Shown: positions 1 to 9,940, numbered from the stretch's first letter. The stretch: 64,000 nt of DNA from Candidatus Nomurabacteria bacterium (GCA_020631865.1 JACKGS010000002.1:124001-188000), one strand, 5' to 3'. Numbers and translations are program-made. Notes: generated by a model from the letters alone, not told the origin.

Positions 1-55
1 TTATCTTTGCACTTTTATAATTGTTCAGATAAGCTGTATCTATACGGAGGATTTT

Positions 56-475
56 ATGGAGCAGAGTGGAAATACTATACAAAGATTCAGTGGATTAATA
101 CGGTTAGCGGTGTTTATAATTTTTGTTTTAGCGCTATTAATTTTAACAATAAGATGGATATCAAATAGGCGAGCTACTCAAAGGGCAGAGCAGGCTGTCA
201 AGACGGCCGTAAAGCCTGATGAGGCACAAAAATCTAAAGAAGATGGTGATCAAAAATCTGGTGTTGCAGAAAAGTCTCAGCCAGATAATTCTCCGGTAGA
301 AGTTACTATTCCAAGCGGAATATCCGAAGAGTCTGAAGTAGATGACAAGAGTAGTGCGACTAGTGTTCCTAATGCTGGCATTGAAGATGTTGTTATGCCT
401 ACGTTTATGATTTCGATAATTGTGTACCTATTTGTATTAAATTCAAATCTAAAGAAGACTGTAAACCAATTTTAG
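56..475 (+). CDS. small membrane protein of unknown function
   Basis: I do not recognise the family. The 139-aa product has an N-terminal hydrophobic helix at about residues 13-32, a charged Lys/Glu/Ser-rich linker (about 35-110) and a second hydrophobic stretch near the C-terminus (about 114-127). It could therefore span the membrane once or twice. A GGAGG ribosome site lies just before the ATG. It precedes rpsA, which has its own promoter, so a functional link is not implied. Confidence in coding is good because of the site and the protein-like composition; function is unknown. Confidence 0.6.
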   Translation: MEQSGNTIQRFSGLIRLAVFIIFVLALLILTIRWISNRRATQRAEQAVKTAVKPDEAQKSKEDGDQKSGVAEKSQPDNSPVEVTIPSGISEESEVDDKSSATSVPNAGIEDVVMPTFMISIIVYLFVLNSNLKKTVNQF

Positions 476-484
476 GTTATAATT

Positions 485-514
485 TTGACTTATTGCTACC
501 AGATGAGGTACAAT
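485..514 (+). promoter_or_regulatory. sigma70-type promoter of rpsA
   Basis: TTGACT (485-490) and TACAAT (509-514) are separated by 18 bp, upstream of a GGAAGGAG ribosome site and the rpsA ATG. The spacing and boxes are near the housekeeping consensus. Prediction only. Confidence 0.6.
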
Positions 515-572
515 ATATTTAATCTTATGGCACTAGCCTCAAGAAATATTTTTTGGAAGGAGTTTTGTTTAG

Positions 573-1628
573 ATGGCAAAACAAACTATAACTATGGACG
601 ATCTTTTAGGAGACGTTCAATATAAACAGCTAGCAACCGGCGAGGTTGTTGAAGCTACGGTGTTAAATGTAAAGAAGCACGAAATCTGGTTAGACCTTGG
701 TCTCAACGGTATTGGTATGGTACCTCGCAGAGAGATCGGTTTTGGCCAACAGTTCAATATTGGCGACAAAGTTGTCGCTAGTGTTGTCGAGCCAGAGATC
801 GAAGATGGCCAGGCTTTATTGAGCTTGCGTAGAGCTGCAAAAGATCGCGGATGGGATGAGGTTAAAGCTCAGTTTGAAAAAGGTGAGACAATCGAGGTAA
901 CAGCATATGATGCCAATAGGGGCGGAATGTTAGTTGAGCTTGAGGGTGTAAGAGGTTTTCTGCCGGTTTCTCAGCTATCAGCAGAGCATTATCCGCGTGT
1001 TGGGAGTTCTGACAAAGATGAAATTCTGCAAAAACTTAATAGCTTAATAAATAAGCCTATTAGAGTTAGAATCCTAGATGTTGACAGAAAATCTAACAAA
1101 CTAATCTTTAGCGAAAAAGAGGCTATTCGCGAAGATATGCAATCCCGATTTGAAAAGCTTTCAGTTGGAGACAAGGTGTCTGGAGTAGTAACTGGTGTTG
1201 TAGATTTCGGGGCATTCGTAAATGTAGATGGAATTGAAGGTTTGGTTCATATTTCTGAAATCTCTTGGGAAAGAGTTGAAAATCCATCTGACTACGTTAA
1301 GATTGGCGATGAGATCAATGCTCAGATAATTGCCATCGACAAAGATAGACTTTCTTTGAGCATGAAGCAGACTCAGGAAGATCCATGGGCGAAAGAAGCA
1401 GAAGCGTTTAATAAAGATGATGTTATTGAAGGTACTGTTACTAGAATAACTCCTTTTGGCGCATTTATTCAGCTAAGTCCAGCCGTTGAGGCTCTGGTTC
1501 ATATTTCAGAACTTGGCGAAGGTCAGAGTGCAGATCCTGAAAAACTATTTAAGCTCAATGAAAAGAAAAAATTTAAAGTATTAGATATAGACCGCGAAAA
1601 CCGTAAAATTTCACTAAGCTTACAGTAA
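573..1628 (+). CDS. rpsA: 30S ribosomal protein S1
   Basis: The 351-aa protein consists of four S1 (OB-fold) RNA-binding domains at roughly residues 16-84, 98-170, 188-256 and 274-350. Each carries the typical G-x-V-x-x-(I/V)-x-x-(F/Y)-G-(A/V)-F-V type core, for example VVDFGAFVNVDGIEGLVHIS in the third. S1 binds mRNA on the 30S subunit and helps initiation; the four-domain form is the short version found outside proteobacteria. A GGAAGGAG site precedes the ATG. It lies 43 nt upstream of infB in the same direction, making a small translation cluster. Confidence 0.93.
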   Translation: MAKQTITMDDLLGDVQYKQLATGEVVEATVLNVKKHEIWLDLGLNGIGMVPRREIGFGQQFNIGDKVVASVVEPEIEDGQALLSLRRAAKDRGWDEVKAQFEKGETIEVTAYDANRGGMLVELEGVRGFLPVSQLSAEHYPRVGSSDKDEILQKLNSLINKPIRVRILDVDRKSNKLIFSEKEAIREDMQSRFEKLSVGDKVSGVVTGVVDFGAFVNVDGIEGLVHISEISWERVENPSDYVKIGDEINAQIIAIDKDRLSLSMKQTQEDPWAKEAEAFNKDDVIEGTVTRITPFGAFIQLSPAVEALVHISELGEGQSADPEKLFKLNEKKKFKVLDIDRENRKISLSLQ

Positions 1629-1671
1629 TTTAAATAATGTAAAACTAAATCATCACGAAAGGTCGGAGATC

Positions 1672-3438
1672 ATGGAAAAAAAAGTAATAATAATTGAAAA
1701 CATGATCACCGTCGGTGATTTGGCGACCAAGCTGGATATCCCAGTGTCTAATTTAATCGGTGAATTATTCAAGAATGGAATAATGACGACCGTTAATCAA
1801 TTGATAGATTTTGATACTGCAGAGATAATCGTTTCAGAGCTTAAGTTGGAAGTTAAGCTTTCTCGAAATAATGACAATGAAGAGTCTGAGGACACTTCTC
1901 AGAAGTCGGAGCGACATACTGCCGAAACGGCAGAAGTTAGACCGCCAGTTGTAGCGGTTATGGGTCACGTTGATCATGGAAAAACAAGCTTACTCGATGC
2001 AATTTTGAACCAAAAAGTTGTTAGTGGTGAGGCAGGTGGTATAACTCAACATATATCTGCCTATCAAACTACTCATGGTGATAGAAAAATCACTTTGCTA
2101 GACACTCCGGGACATGAGGCTTTTTCTGCTTTAAGGCAGCACGGTGCAAGGTTAACTGATGTTGTTATTATTGTGGTGGCTGCGGACGATGGAGTTAAGC
2201 CTCAGACTGTTGAGGCTATCAAATTTGCTCAGTCTGCAAAAGCTAAGATAATTGTAGCTCTTAATAAAATCGATAAACCCGAAGCCGATGCTAATAGAGC
2301 TAAGCAAAGTTTAGCAGAAGCTGGGTTGATGCCAGAGGATTGGGGTGGAGATACAACTATTGTGGAGGTTTCAGCTAAAACCAAACAGGGTATAGAGCAG
2401 TTGTTAGATCTAATAATCTTAATGGCTGATATAGAAGAGCTGAAGGGCGACATCGAAGGTCTAGCTGAAGGTATTGTGATAGAGGCTCATCTAGAGCAGG
2501 GCAAGGGGGCTACTGTTTCTGCAATGATAGAGCATGGCAGACTAGAAAAAGCTAATTTTGTAGTCATCGGCACTACTTACGGTAAAATTAGAACCCTAGA
2601 AGATTGGTCCGGAGTGCCGATTGTTTTTGCGGGACCTTCAACACCTGTAAAAATGACTGGATTCAAAGAGCTGCCTCAATTTGGAGATCGCGTTACTGTC
2701 GCAGCTTCTGAAAAAGAAGCCAGAGAACGAGCTGATAGTGCAAAAGATAAGGCCGTTAAAGGCAGGCTAAATATGACTAGTAATGATCTGCTCGGGCTGA
2801 TTAATAAGAATGCTCAGTTAAAAGAGGTGCCTATTATTATCAAAGCTGATGTGCAGGGCTCTTTAACTTCAATAAGTGATAGTCTCAGACTGCTAGAAAA
2901 CCAAGAGCTAAAGATGCAGATTATCGGTTCTGGTATTGGTGGAGTGTCTGAAAGTGATGTTCAGATGGCGTCTACTAGTGGTGCATTAATTTATGCTTTC
3001 AATACTTCAGCTCAGTCTGCTGTTAAAAAATTAGCCGAAAGAGAAGGTGTGTCGATTCGTGAATTTAAGGTTATTTATGAACTGCTCGATGATGCTAAAG
3101 AGGTATTAAGTGCACTACTGGAGCCAGAGATAGTCGAGACCGACATAGGCAAGTTAGTAATTAAGGGAGTTTTTAGGACAACTAAAGATGAAATAATCTG
3201 TGGTGGTGAAGTCACAAAAGGTAAGGTTGAGCCAGGTATTAAAGCTAGGGTATTTAGAGACAAAGAACTACTTGGTGAAGTTGATGTCGTAAAGGTTCAG
3301 CGTCAACAATCTGAAGCCAAAGAGGTGTTTGAGGGTGAGATGTGTGGTCTGTCATTGAATACAAGTAAAAAGATGCTGATAGAAGAAGGTGACAAGCTAG
3401 AATTTTATAAAAGCGAAGAAATCCAGCGTACACTTTAA
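1672..3438 (+). CDS. infB: translation initiation factor IF-2
   Basis: A GTPase that places initiator tRNA on the 30S subunit. The G1 motif GHVDHGKT is at residues 98-105, G3 DTPGHE at 144-149 and G4 NKID at 198-201, followed by a G5-like VSAK and the IF-2 domains II, III and C. At 588 aa it is very short. The N-terminal extension is about 90 residues, containing one small IF2_N-like helix domain (residues 10-60) and an acidic linker. The start follows a GGTCGGAG-like site. It sits between rpsA and a DUF5663 gene. Confidence 0.95.
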   Translation: MEKKVIIIENMITVGDLATKLDIPVSNLIGELFKNGIMTTVNQLIDFDTAEIIVSELKLEVKLSRNNDNEESEDTSQKSERHTAETAEVRPPVVAVMGHVDHGKTSLLDAILNQKVVSGEAGGITQHISAYQTTHGDRKITLLDTPGHEAFSALRQHGARLTDVVIIVVAADDGVKPQTVEAIKFAQSAKAKIIVALNKIDKPEADANRAKQSLAEAGLMPEDWGGDTTIVEVSAKTKQGIEQLLDLIILMADIEELKGDIEGLAEGIVIEAHLEQGKGATVSAMIEHGRLEKANFVVIGTTYGKIRTLEDWSGVPIVFAGPSTPVKMTGFKELPQFGDRVTVAASEKEARERADSAKDKAVKGRLNMTSNDLLGLINKNAQLKEVPIIIKADVQGSLTSISDSLRLLENQELKMQIIGSGIGGVSESDVQMASTSGALIYAFNTSAQSAVKKLAEREGVSIREFKVIYELLDDAKEVLSALLEPEIVETDIGKLVIKGVFRTTKDEIICGGEVTKGKVEPGIKARVFRDKELLGEVDVVKVQRQQSEAKEVFEGEMCGLSLNTSKKMLIEEGDKLEFYKSEEIQRTL

Positions 3439-3494
3439 GTTGTTGCATTGATACAACTAAGAAACATATGTACAATAGCTACTAGAGGAAAAAT

Positions 3495-4079
3495 ATGATA
3501 AGAATAGACGATAGTTTACTAGAAGAGATAGGATTAATTGGCCTTCCAGAGCACGAACGTCGTGAAATGCTAAAGCATATCTATAGTACTTTAGAAATGA
3601 GAGTCGGTATGCGTTTGGCTGAAAGAATGAATGACCAGCAACTAGATGAGTTTGAAAAATTCATAGATGGTGATTTGGTTTATATAGAAAATTATCTTAA
3701 TCAATTAAAGCCCGGTTGGCAACAAGCGCCAGCTTATATCAAAGAGCTTCAAATGGCTCACGAGGCATCCCAACGAAACAACACCCCCTTTAATGAGCTT
3801 TCAGTTAAATCTCAGTTCGGTGCACTAACCTGGCTAGAAACTAACTTTCCAGATTATAAAAATGTTGTAGCTGGCGAGCTAGATAAATTAAAAATAGAAA
3901 TTAAACAAGATAGCTCTAAAATTATTGAAGCTACTAGCGGCGATCAGCCTGCAGCTCAGGCTCCTGCGCAAGGTAGTCAACAGATCTCTCAGGAGTTCAA
4001 CCCTTCTGTTCAGGATATTCAGAATCCCCAGGGTCCTCAACCTCAGGGTGAAAACCAACAGCCGCCATTAGCTGCCTAG
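3495..4079 (+). CDS. DUF5663-like protein with Gln/Pro-rich tail
   Basis: The first 60 residues (DDSLLEEIGL, EHERREMLKHIY, RVGMRLAERM, LDEFEKFID) match what I remember of DUF5663, a helical domain common in Patescibacteria and of unknown function. A middle helical part follows, then a low-complexity tail rich in Gln, Pro and Ala from about residue 145 to the end at 194. A GAGGAAA site precedes the ATG. No catalytic motif is visible. The family call is from memory and should be checked against Pfam. Confidence 0.65.
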   Translation: MIRIDDSLLEEIGLIGLPEHERREMLKHIYSTLEMRVGMRLAERMNDQQLDEFEKFIDGDLVYIENYLNQLKPGWQQAPAYIKELQMAHEASQRNNTPFNELSVKSQFGALTWLETNFPDYKNVVAGELDKLKIEIKQDSSKIIEATSGDQPAAQAPAQGSQQISQEFNPSVQDIQNPQGPQPQGENQQPPLAA

Positions 4080-4131
4080 CCGTAGCCTTATTAAGATCCC
4101 AAGTCACACAAGCTTAATATTTATAATGGTG

Positions 4132-5013
4132 TTATAACTTACTTCCATAGCCAGCTATAAAGGCACCGCTACCCATAACATTTTTACCAGCAGGCTTAAG
4201 AGTCTCGATTATCAAGCTGCCCTCGGCTGTTTTAATAGATAATTTTTTCTCAGATGTTACAGTTATTGATCCGGTGTTACCATTTGGATTTATGATATCA
4301 GAAGCCGTAGCATCTAATATAACTACATCTTTGCCCGCAATTTGAGTACGTGATTTTGGCCATGAAGAGTATGCACGTATCTCTCTTTCTAGAACAGTCG
4401 CTGGTTTTGAAAAGTCTAATATGCCATCAGACTTAACTAGTTTTCTTGAGTATGTTGCTCGGTCTGGGTGTGGTTGACTTCTCGGCTTAGTTTCGTTATT
4501 TAGGTATTTTGGAATATGCATAGATAGCATTTCGGCACTTAGGTTAATAAGTTGTTTTGTGAGCTCAGAGTTGTTGACCTTTAAATCAAGTTTTAATGTT
4601 TTTTGAGCAATTAATTTACCCGTATCCATTCCTTCATCAATTAGCATTAAGCTGACTCCTGTTTTTTCTTGGCCACTTAATATCGAAAAGGTGATCGGAT
4701 CTGCGCCTCGCCATTCTGGTAACAGAGAAAAATGGCTGTTAACAATCCCAAACTCAAACTTTTGAATAACTTTTTTTGATACTATAATTCCAAAATCAAT
4801 AAGTATAGCAACTTGGCTATCAAAATTTTTCTCAAGAATTAACTCATCTAGTTCCGACTTGGTGCTAACACCAAAAATTGGAGGCTGGCTAATAGTGACC
4901 TTCATTTCGTGCACCGTAGTTGGCTTAGTAATAATTGCTTCAATTTCAAAGTGCTTCTCAAGAAGTCGCAAACTATCAGCAGCAACGGGACCACTCCCAA
5001 AGAATACAATCAT
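4132..5013 (-). CDS. fmt: methionyl-tRNA formyltransferase
   Basis: This enzyme formylates Met-tRNAfMet from 10-formyl-THF. The catalytic region is VNSHFSLLPEWRG (residues 91-103), where Asn92 and His94 match the family's Asn/His pair. The DEGMDTG stretch at 126-132 supplies the catalytic Asp130. The C-terminal OB-like domain follows from about residue 200. At 293 aa it is somewhat shorter than the usual 310-315. It lies directly downstream of def on the minus strand, the conserved deformylase/formyltransferase pair, with a 132-bp repeat element between them. Confidence 0.93.
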   Translation of the reverse strand: MIVFFGSGPVAADSLRLLEKHFEIEAIITKPTTVHEMKVTISQPPIFGVSTKSELDELILEKNFDSQVAILIDFGIIVSKKVIQKFEFGIVNSHFSLLPEWRGADPITFSILSGQEKTGVSLMLIDEGMDTGKLIAQKTLKLDLKVNNSELTKQLINLSAEMLSMHIPKYLNNETKPRSQPHPDRATYSRKLVKSDGILDFSKPATVLEREIRAYSSWPKSRTQIAGKDVVILDATASDIINPNGNTGSITVTSEKKLSIKTAEGSLIIETLKPAGKNVMGSGAFIAGYGSKL

Positions 5014-5145
5014 CTGCCATCTCCATTTTCAGATGAGCAATATGAAATATGAAGTATAAAATATGTGTTCCATTCCGCGGTAGACTGCAGCCTCTCCATA
5101 TTCCATATTCCATATTCCATATTTCTTTTCTCGTATTCCATTTTG
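5014..5145. repeat. palindromic element with 7-bp-period arms, def/fmt junction
   Basis: This fills the whole gap between the def stop and the fmt ATG. On the minus strand one arm is a run of GAATATG units (three in tandem after GAAATATG, opposite 5095-5125). The other arm is CATATTT, TACTTCATATTTCATATT (opposite 5040-5065), and the two can pair as a long AT-rich hairpin around a GC-richer core of about 30 bp. The same arm sequences recur at 15266-15732, 30347-30505 and 62884-62994. No protein is encoded here. Confidence 0.75.
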
Positions 5146-5721
5146 CTAGCCCCACAATATAGAGTTGTCTTTAATGTCCTTCTCGTAGTCAAGCGGCTCC
5201 AGCCCACCCCCGGGCATTAATCTGAAGAAGGCCTCGGGATCGTCTTTGATGTGGTCAATAAATACCATGCCATTCGTGTGGTCTACCTCATGTTGTAAGA
5301 TTCTTGCTAAAAATCCATAAGCTGTTACACGGAATTCTTCGCCACGTTCGTTTAGTGCCTTAACTTTTACGCCATGATAGCGCTTAACCTTTCCGTATAC
5401 ATCCGGTACACTTAAGCAGCCTTCATAATCATCTTCGAGTGGCTCTATAGTTTTGGTTATTTCAGGGTTTATAAAAACTGTAAATTTTTTATCTTCGGTA
5501 TTTTCAAAATCATTACGAACAAGAAATATTCTGTAAAGCTTATTCACTTGTATGGCGGCAAGACCAACAGCTGCTTCATGATCACGAGAATTCTCCCAAT
5601 CAATCGTTGCTTCTCGCATATCACTGATCAGTTTTGTAATTTCATCTGTAATAATACCAACACGAGCTGATTTTTTACGTAAATTTGGTTCCGGCAATGT
5701 AACAATATCATCTTTATTCAT
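5146..5721 (-). CDS. def: peptide deformylase
   Basis: A metalloenzyme that removes the formyl group from nascent proteins. All three family motifs are present: G-L-A-A-I-Q (motif 1, as VGLAAIQ), EGCLSVP (motif 2, metal Cys) and QHEVDHTNG (motif 3, HExxH). The length of 191 aa fits the family. It is followed on the same strand by fmt, whose product makes the substrate. A repeat element separates the two genes. Confidence 0.95.
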   Translation of the reverse strand: MNKDDIVTLPEPNLRKKSARVGIITDEITKLISDMREATIDWENSRDHEAAVGLAAIQVNKLYRIFLVRNDFENTEDKKFTVFINPEITKTIEPLEDDYEGCLSVPDVYGKVKRYHGVKVKALNERGEEFRVTAYGFLARILQHEVDHTNGMVFIDHIKDDPEAFFRLMPGGGLEPLDYEKDIKDNSILWG

Positions 5722-5784
5722 CTGAAGTAGTATATCAGACAGGAGTGGATGAGTTAAGGGATGTATAGTGTGCTTAGTGCTAGG

Positions 5785-5815
5785 AATATGAAGTATGAAA
5801 TATAGAAAAAGGTAA
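5785..5815. repeat. single-arm remnant of the 7-bp-period repeat
   Basis: GGAATATGAAGTATGAAATA resembles one arm of the palindromic elements found at operon junctions, but no matching second arm is visible. It lies in the 214-bp gap between the divergent def and fibre genes. Confidence 0.5.
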
Positions 5816-5862
5816 TTAAGACAGTGTGCTGTGGAAAACTGATCATCTGATCCATAATTTTA

Positions 5863-5891
5863 TTGACAGCCATCGTAAGCTTAAGTACAAT
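5863..5891 (+). promoter_or_regulatory. near-consensus promoter of the fibre gene
   Basis: TTGACA (5863-5868), a 17-bp spacer and TACAAT (5886-5891), 44 bp before the GTG start. It is one of the closest consensus matches I find in the window, suggesting strong expression of the downstream surface protein. Confidence 0.7.
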
Positions 5892-5935
5892 TTATAGTAG
5901 TAACTAATATATTTTACGTATATTAATGAGGTATC

Positions 5936-8900
5936 GTGGGTAATATAAATACATCGACATGGGATCTATATGGATCGGGAGACTTGGAATTTGAAGATAC
6001 TCCAAAAGATGGAGGGTCGTCTTTTGGGGCTGTTTCAGGCCAAGAAAGGCCTCATGTTTTTGAATCTCAAGATTCAATTTCGAATCATCCTAGTGAAGAT
6101 AAATTAGATGTTTTAAATTCAAATACAGAGCCTGCTTCTGGCGGCGTTAGTGATAATAGCAATAGGAATCAAAAGTCTAGCCCATCTTCTTCTGGTAATA
6201 CGCTATTATCTCCACGCCCTAACAAACCCAATGACTCAAAGCATTCTTGGAGGAAGCCACTTTTAATTACGGTAATTTTACTTTTGCTACTAGGTTCGAT
6301 AACTACATTAGCTCTATACCGTAATTCCGTGGCTAAATACAATAATTTGAAATCTGCTCAAAGCGCTTTACAGCAAGAGTTGCTGAAATCAGATGAAGCT
6401 AGCGCGGAAGAGCTTAAGGAGCTGGGCGACAAAGTTTCTATAATACGCGGCGAATTAGATAAAGATATTCCAGAGGATCTTCAGGAGCAATACCAAGATT
6501 TACTGCTTCAAATAAACTCTTTAACACAGAGCTCTAATCAGGCTGTTGCAAGTTCCGCCCAAGATCTACTCGCAAAATTAACCAACCAAGCTGGTGCTGG
6601 TATTTCACTTTCTCCGGACGGCAAGACCATTACAAACTCTGGTGTACTATCGGTTAATAGTCAAACGGGTAATTTGAGTATTCAAGGTACGGCTAATCAA
6701 ACAAATGTTACTCAAAACGGATCAACAACAACTATTGGTACGGCTCAAGATATTGCGCAAACATCTAGTCCGACGTTTAACAATCAGACCTTAACTGGCA
6801 ACGGAAATATCCAGGGCGGTTTGACAGTTGGCGGAACTACAACAACCAATAACCTAACAATACAATCTAGTGGAACGCAAAATGGTTACGCACTTTGTGA
6901 TGCTAGCAATAACTGTGGTTACTCTGGTGCTGGTAGTAGTTATGTTCAGGGTGGTAATAGTTTTGGTAACCCTGCTTACTTGGGTACAAATGATAACAAC
7001 TCTCTTAATTTAGAAACCAATGGAACTACTAGGTTGACAATAGATACCGCCGGCAACACAAGCTTGACTGGTAACTTAACAACCCCCGGCAGCGTTTCTG
7101 CCTCAAGCCTAAGCGGAAATGGCTCAGGCGTAACAAATGTTGATGCTACTGCCTTAAACGGTAACACAGCAGGTAATAATAGCGGTCAGATTTCACTTAA
7201 TAATGGTACAGTCAATTCTAATCTTAATTCAGATCTTCTTGACGGCCAACATGGAAGCTACTATCAAAATGCAAGCAATATTAATGCCGGGACACTTTCA
7301 GATGCAAGACTGTCTTCTAATGTAACCCTGCAAGGCAATAGCTTTAACGGTATTAATCAATTAGTGCAATTGAATGGTTCCGGGTATTTACCGTCACTTA
7401 ACGGTTCTTTAGTAACAAATGTAGATGCGCTAACGCTTCAAGGAAATAGCGCTAGCTACTTTACAAATGCAAGCAACATAGCCTCTGGAACACTTTCGGA
7501 TTTACGCCTCAGCTCTAACATACCCTTAAAAAATGCCACTAACACCTTCACCGGCACAAATAACTTTGCCGGAATAACTGCAACCGGAATTCTACAAGGT
7601 GGCTACAGTGTTTGCGATGCCAGCAATAACTGTAACTACGCTACAAATTCTCAATTTGCATCTGCAATTCTACAGGGTGGCAACTCTTTTGGCACAACAA
7701 TGAGGATAGGTACAAACGATAGCCAGAGTCTTGTTTTGAAGTCTAACAATGTTGATGCTATGACAATTGCTTCCGATGGTAGGATAGGTATAAATAGTAC
7801 ACCATCCGCTGTCTACAGACTGTCAGTGAATGCTGATGCTAGGGCTATGTTTGTAGGGCATGTTTCAATACCCGTACTTGATAATAGTTTTTCATTGAAT
7901 GTTTCAAATTACTATCAATCACATGGTGCAATTGGTATTCGTCTGAATGCAGGAACAACCGCTCCGCACATTAGGTCATATCTAGATAGCACTAAGGTAT
8001 TTGAGGTTGGATCAGCCGGTCAAGGGTATTTTGCCGGTAATACTAGTATTGGAACTACGTCTGATCTTGGACAGTTAGCCGTGGTGAATACAAGTACAAC
8101 ACAGGCGGTTATGGTGGTTCGCGGAGCTTCTGGTCAAGCAGGTGATTTGCAGCAATGGCAGAATAGCTCAGGTACAGTATTGAGCAGGGTGGCTAGTAAT
8201 GGCGCTATACAGCTAGGTTTTAATGTAGCACTACAAGCGGAGCATTCTGGTGGCGGTGGTTTTGTTGATCTCATAAAAAGAGGGAGTGGGAATAGTGTAT
8301 ATGTAGGTAATACAACTTCAGAGACATTTTTGCAGGGGCATAATTATACCTTCCTTACAACTTCAAGTTCTCAGGGTGGGATAAGGCTATATGCCTCGGA
8401 GGTTACAAAGTACGGAGGTATTGGATACTTGGGTACTAGTTCAATTCCGTGGAATCAATTATTTCTACAGTCTGTAACAAATTCAGCTACGCCACTATAC
8501 GTTAAGGGTGCTTTGTCACAAACTGCCAACTTAACCGAATGGCAAGATAACTCAGGCTCTATTTTAGGATCAGTCAATAACTTGGGGAATCTTACTATGG
8601 ACAGGGGTTTTAGTGCAATCAGCGCTGGCGTGGCAGGTGCAACGTATAGTATTGGTTATAATGGAGTATCAATAGCGGCATGGAGATCAGATCCTGTTTG
8701 GGAGTCTGGTAGTTCAGTTCTTTCACCTTCTGCTGGAAAGTCCATATTTGTGAAGAGCTCAGCGGTCGGTGATACGGCGCTTAAAGTTAAGGCATTCACT
8801 GGTCAAACCGCAGACCTCCAACAATGGCAAAATAGCTCTGGCACGGTGCTTTCTAGAATTACATCTGACGGCAGGTTGGCTGTTACGGATGCAAGTGATG

Positions 8901-9940
8901 GCGTTGTAGTTGCTAGCGTAGGAAGTCAGCTTGTGGGTGCGGGCATAAATCTTGGACGAGGTAAGTATGATACAAGCTCGTATGGCTTATGGGGTAACCC
9001 TGATTCGGCAACAGGAGATGGCAATATAACGATTGCACCAAGGAATAAAAACAATAGTAACGGTGCTTATGTGACAGTGGGCCAAACTAGCTCATCAACT
9101 GACAGGGGATATATCAGGCTACAGGCTGGGTACTACGCTGGGAGTTCAATGTATGGTAGAGTTGTGATTTCTACGGGATCTACGCCAGGTGCAAATTCAT
9201 TTGTGGTTAATGAAAACCAGCAAGTTGGCATTGGAACGGCTACATTTGGAGCCAGCAATAAATTTACAGTTAATAGTAATACTACATCGGATAATTCGGC
9301 TTCAGTACAAATAAATACCGGTGGCACCAGTAACAAGGGGATAGTAGTACAGGGTATTACTTCTCAATCAGGTGATTTACTGCAGGCACAAGATTCAACT
9401 GGTGCTGTGCTTGCAAAGATTGATGCAGATGGGGACTTGACGGCAAGGAGCGGGGACTTTGGTTCATCTTCGGTTACGTATGGTTTGTTCAGCAGAGGTT
9501 CTAGTGCAGCAGTTCTGGGTCAGGCTTATGGTGGGGATGGCATTAGAGGTCAATCATTGACGAATGGATCGGTAGCTTTGGCAGCCACTGGATGTGCCGG
9601 TTGTGCTGGTGATCTTCTTCAGGCAAGAGATTCGGTGGGGACAGTTTTGGCTAGAATAACTGCTAGCGGGGATTTGACGGTGAAGAATGCGAGTGTTGAA
9701 GGAGCGTATATTACGTTCAGTAATAATATCCGTGGATATAATGTGAGTGTTACAGCTTCGGCTACCTCTCAGACAGTTAGTTTCGGTACAGCACATCCAG
9801 ATGCAAACTATGCAGTTTTCTGTACCCCAGACTGGAACACCAGCTGTTATGTAAGCAATAAAACAGTCAACGGCTTCACACTAAACTACGGCACCGCCGC
9901 CCCAGCCGCCCAACAAGTAGACTGGTTCGTCGCCAGATAA
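5936..9940 (+). CDS. large membrane-anchored fibre/adhesin-like protein
   Basis: The 1334-aa protein starts at GTG after a weak GAGG. About 105 hydrophilic residues are followed by one transmembrane helix (about 108-129) and a coiled coil (about 134-200). The rest is Asn/Ser/Thr/Gly-rich and beta-structured. It contains tail-fibre-like phrases such as LLDGQHGSYYQNASNI and a motif of about 38 residues (GDLLQ-x-QDSxGxVLAxI-x-x-xGDLT) repeated five times near residues 723, 853, 947, 1135 and 1212. The C-terminal 65 residues look like a small receptor-binding beta domain. No peptidase S74 chaperone motif is seen. Topology implies an N-inside, C-outside surface fibre. A role in host or surface attachment is inference. 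Confidence 0.75.
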   Translation: MGNINTSTWDLYGSGDLEFEDTPKDGGSSFGAVSGQERPHVFESQDSISNHPSEDKLDVLNSNTEPASGGVSDNSNRNQKSSPSSSGNTLLSPRPNKPNDSKHSWRKPLLITVILLLLLGSITTLALYRNSVAKYNNLKSAQSALQQELLKSDEASAEELKELGDKVSIIRGELDKDIPEDLQEQYQDLLLQINSLTQSSNQAVASSAQDLLAKLTNQAGAGISLSPDGKTITNSGVLSVNSQTGNLSIQGTANQTNVTQNGSTTTIGTAQDIAQTSSPTFNNQTLTGNGNIQGGLTVGGTTTTNNLTIQSSGTQNGYALCDASNNCGYSGAGSSYVQGGNSFGNPAYLGTNDNNSLNLETNGTTRLTIDTAGNTSLTGNLTTPGSVSASSLSGNGSGVTNVDATALNGNTAGNNSGQISLNNGTVNSNLNSDLLDGQHGSYYQNASNINAGTLSDARLSSNVTLQGNSFNGINQLVQLNGSGYLPSLNGSLVTNVDALTLQGNSASYFTNASNIASGTLSDLRLSSNIPLKNATNTFTGTNNFAGITATGILQGGYSVCDASNNCNYATNSQFASAILQGGNSFGTTMRIGTNDSQSLVLKSNNVDAMTIASDGRIGINSTPSAVYRLSVNADARAMFVGHVSIPVLDNSFSLNVSNYYQSHGAIGIRLNAGTTAPHIRSYLDSTKVFEVGSAGQGYFAGNTSIGTTSDLGQLAVVNTSTTQAVMVVRGASGQAGDLQQWQNSSGTVLSRVASNGAIQLGFNVALQAEHSGGGGFVDLIKRGSGNSVYVGNTTSETFLQGHNYTFLTTSSSQGGIRLYASEVTKYGGIGYLGTSSIPWNQLFLQSVTNSATPLYVKGALSQTANLTEWQDNSGSILGSVNNLGNLTMDRGFSAISAGVAGATYSIGYNGVSIAAWRSDPVWESGSSVLSPSAGKSIFVKSSAVGDTALKVKAFTGQTADLQQWQNSSGTVLSRITSDGRLAVTDASDGVVVASVGSQLVGAGINLGRGKYDTSSYGLWGNPDSATGDGNITIAPRNKNNSNGAYVTVGQTSSSTDRGYIRLQAGYYAGSSMYGRVVISTGSTPGANSFVVNENQQVGIGTATFGASNKFTVNSNTTSDNSASVQINTGGTSNKGIVVQGITSQSGDLLQAQDSTGAVLAKIDADGDLTARSGDFGSSSVTYGLFSRGSSAAVLGQAYGGDGIRGQSLTNGSVALAATGCAGCAGDLLQARDSVGTVLARITASGDLTVKNASVEGAYITFSNNIRGYNVSVTASATSQTVSFGTAHPDANYAVFCTPDWNTSCYVSNKTVNGFTLNYGTAAPAAQQVDWFVAR

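Noticed and set aside
5936..9940. Prophage carrying a tail fibre
   Set aside because: No capsid, terminase, portal or integrase genes nearby, and the protein has an N-terminal membrane anchor.
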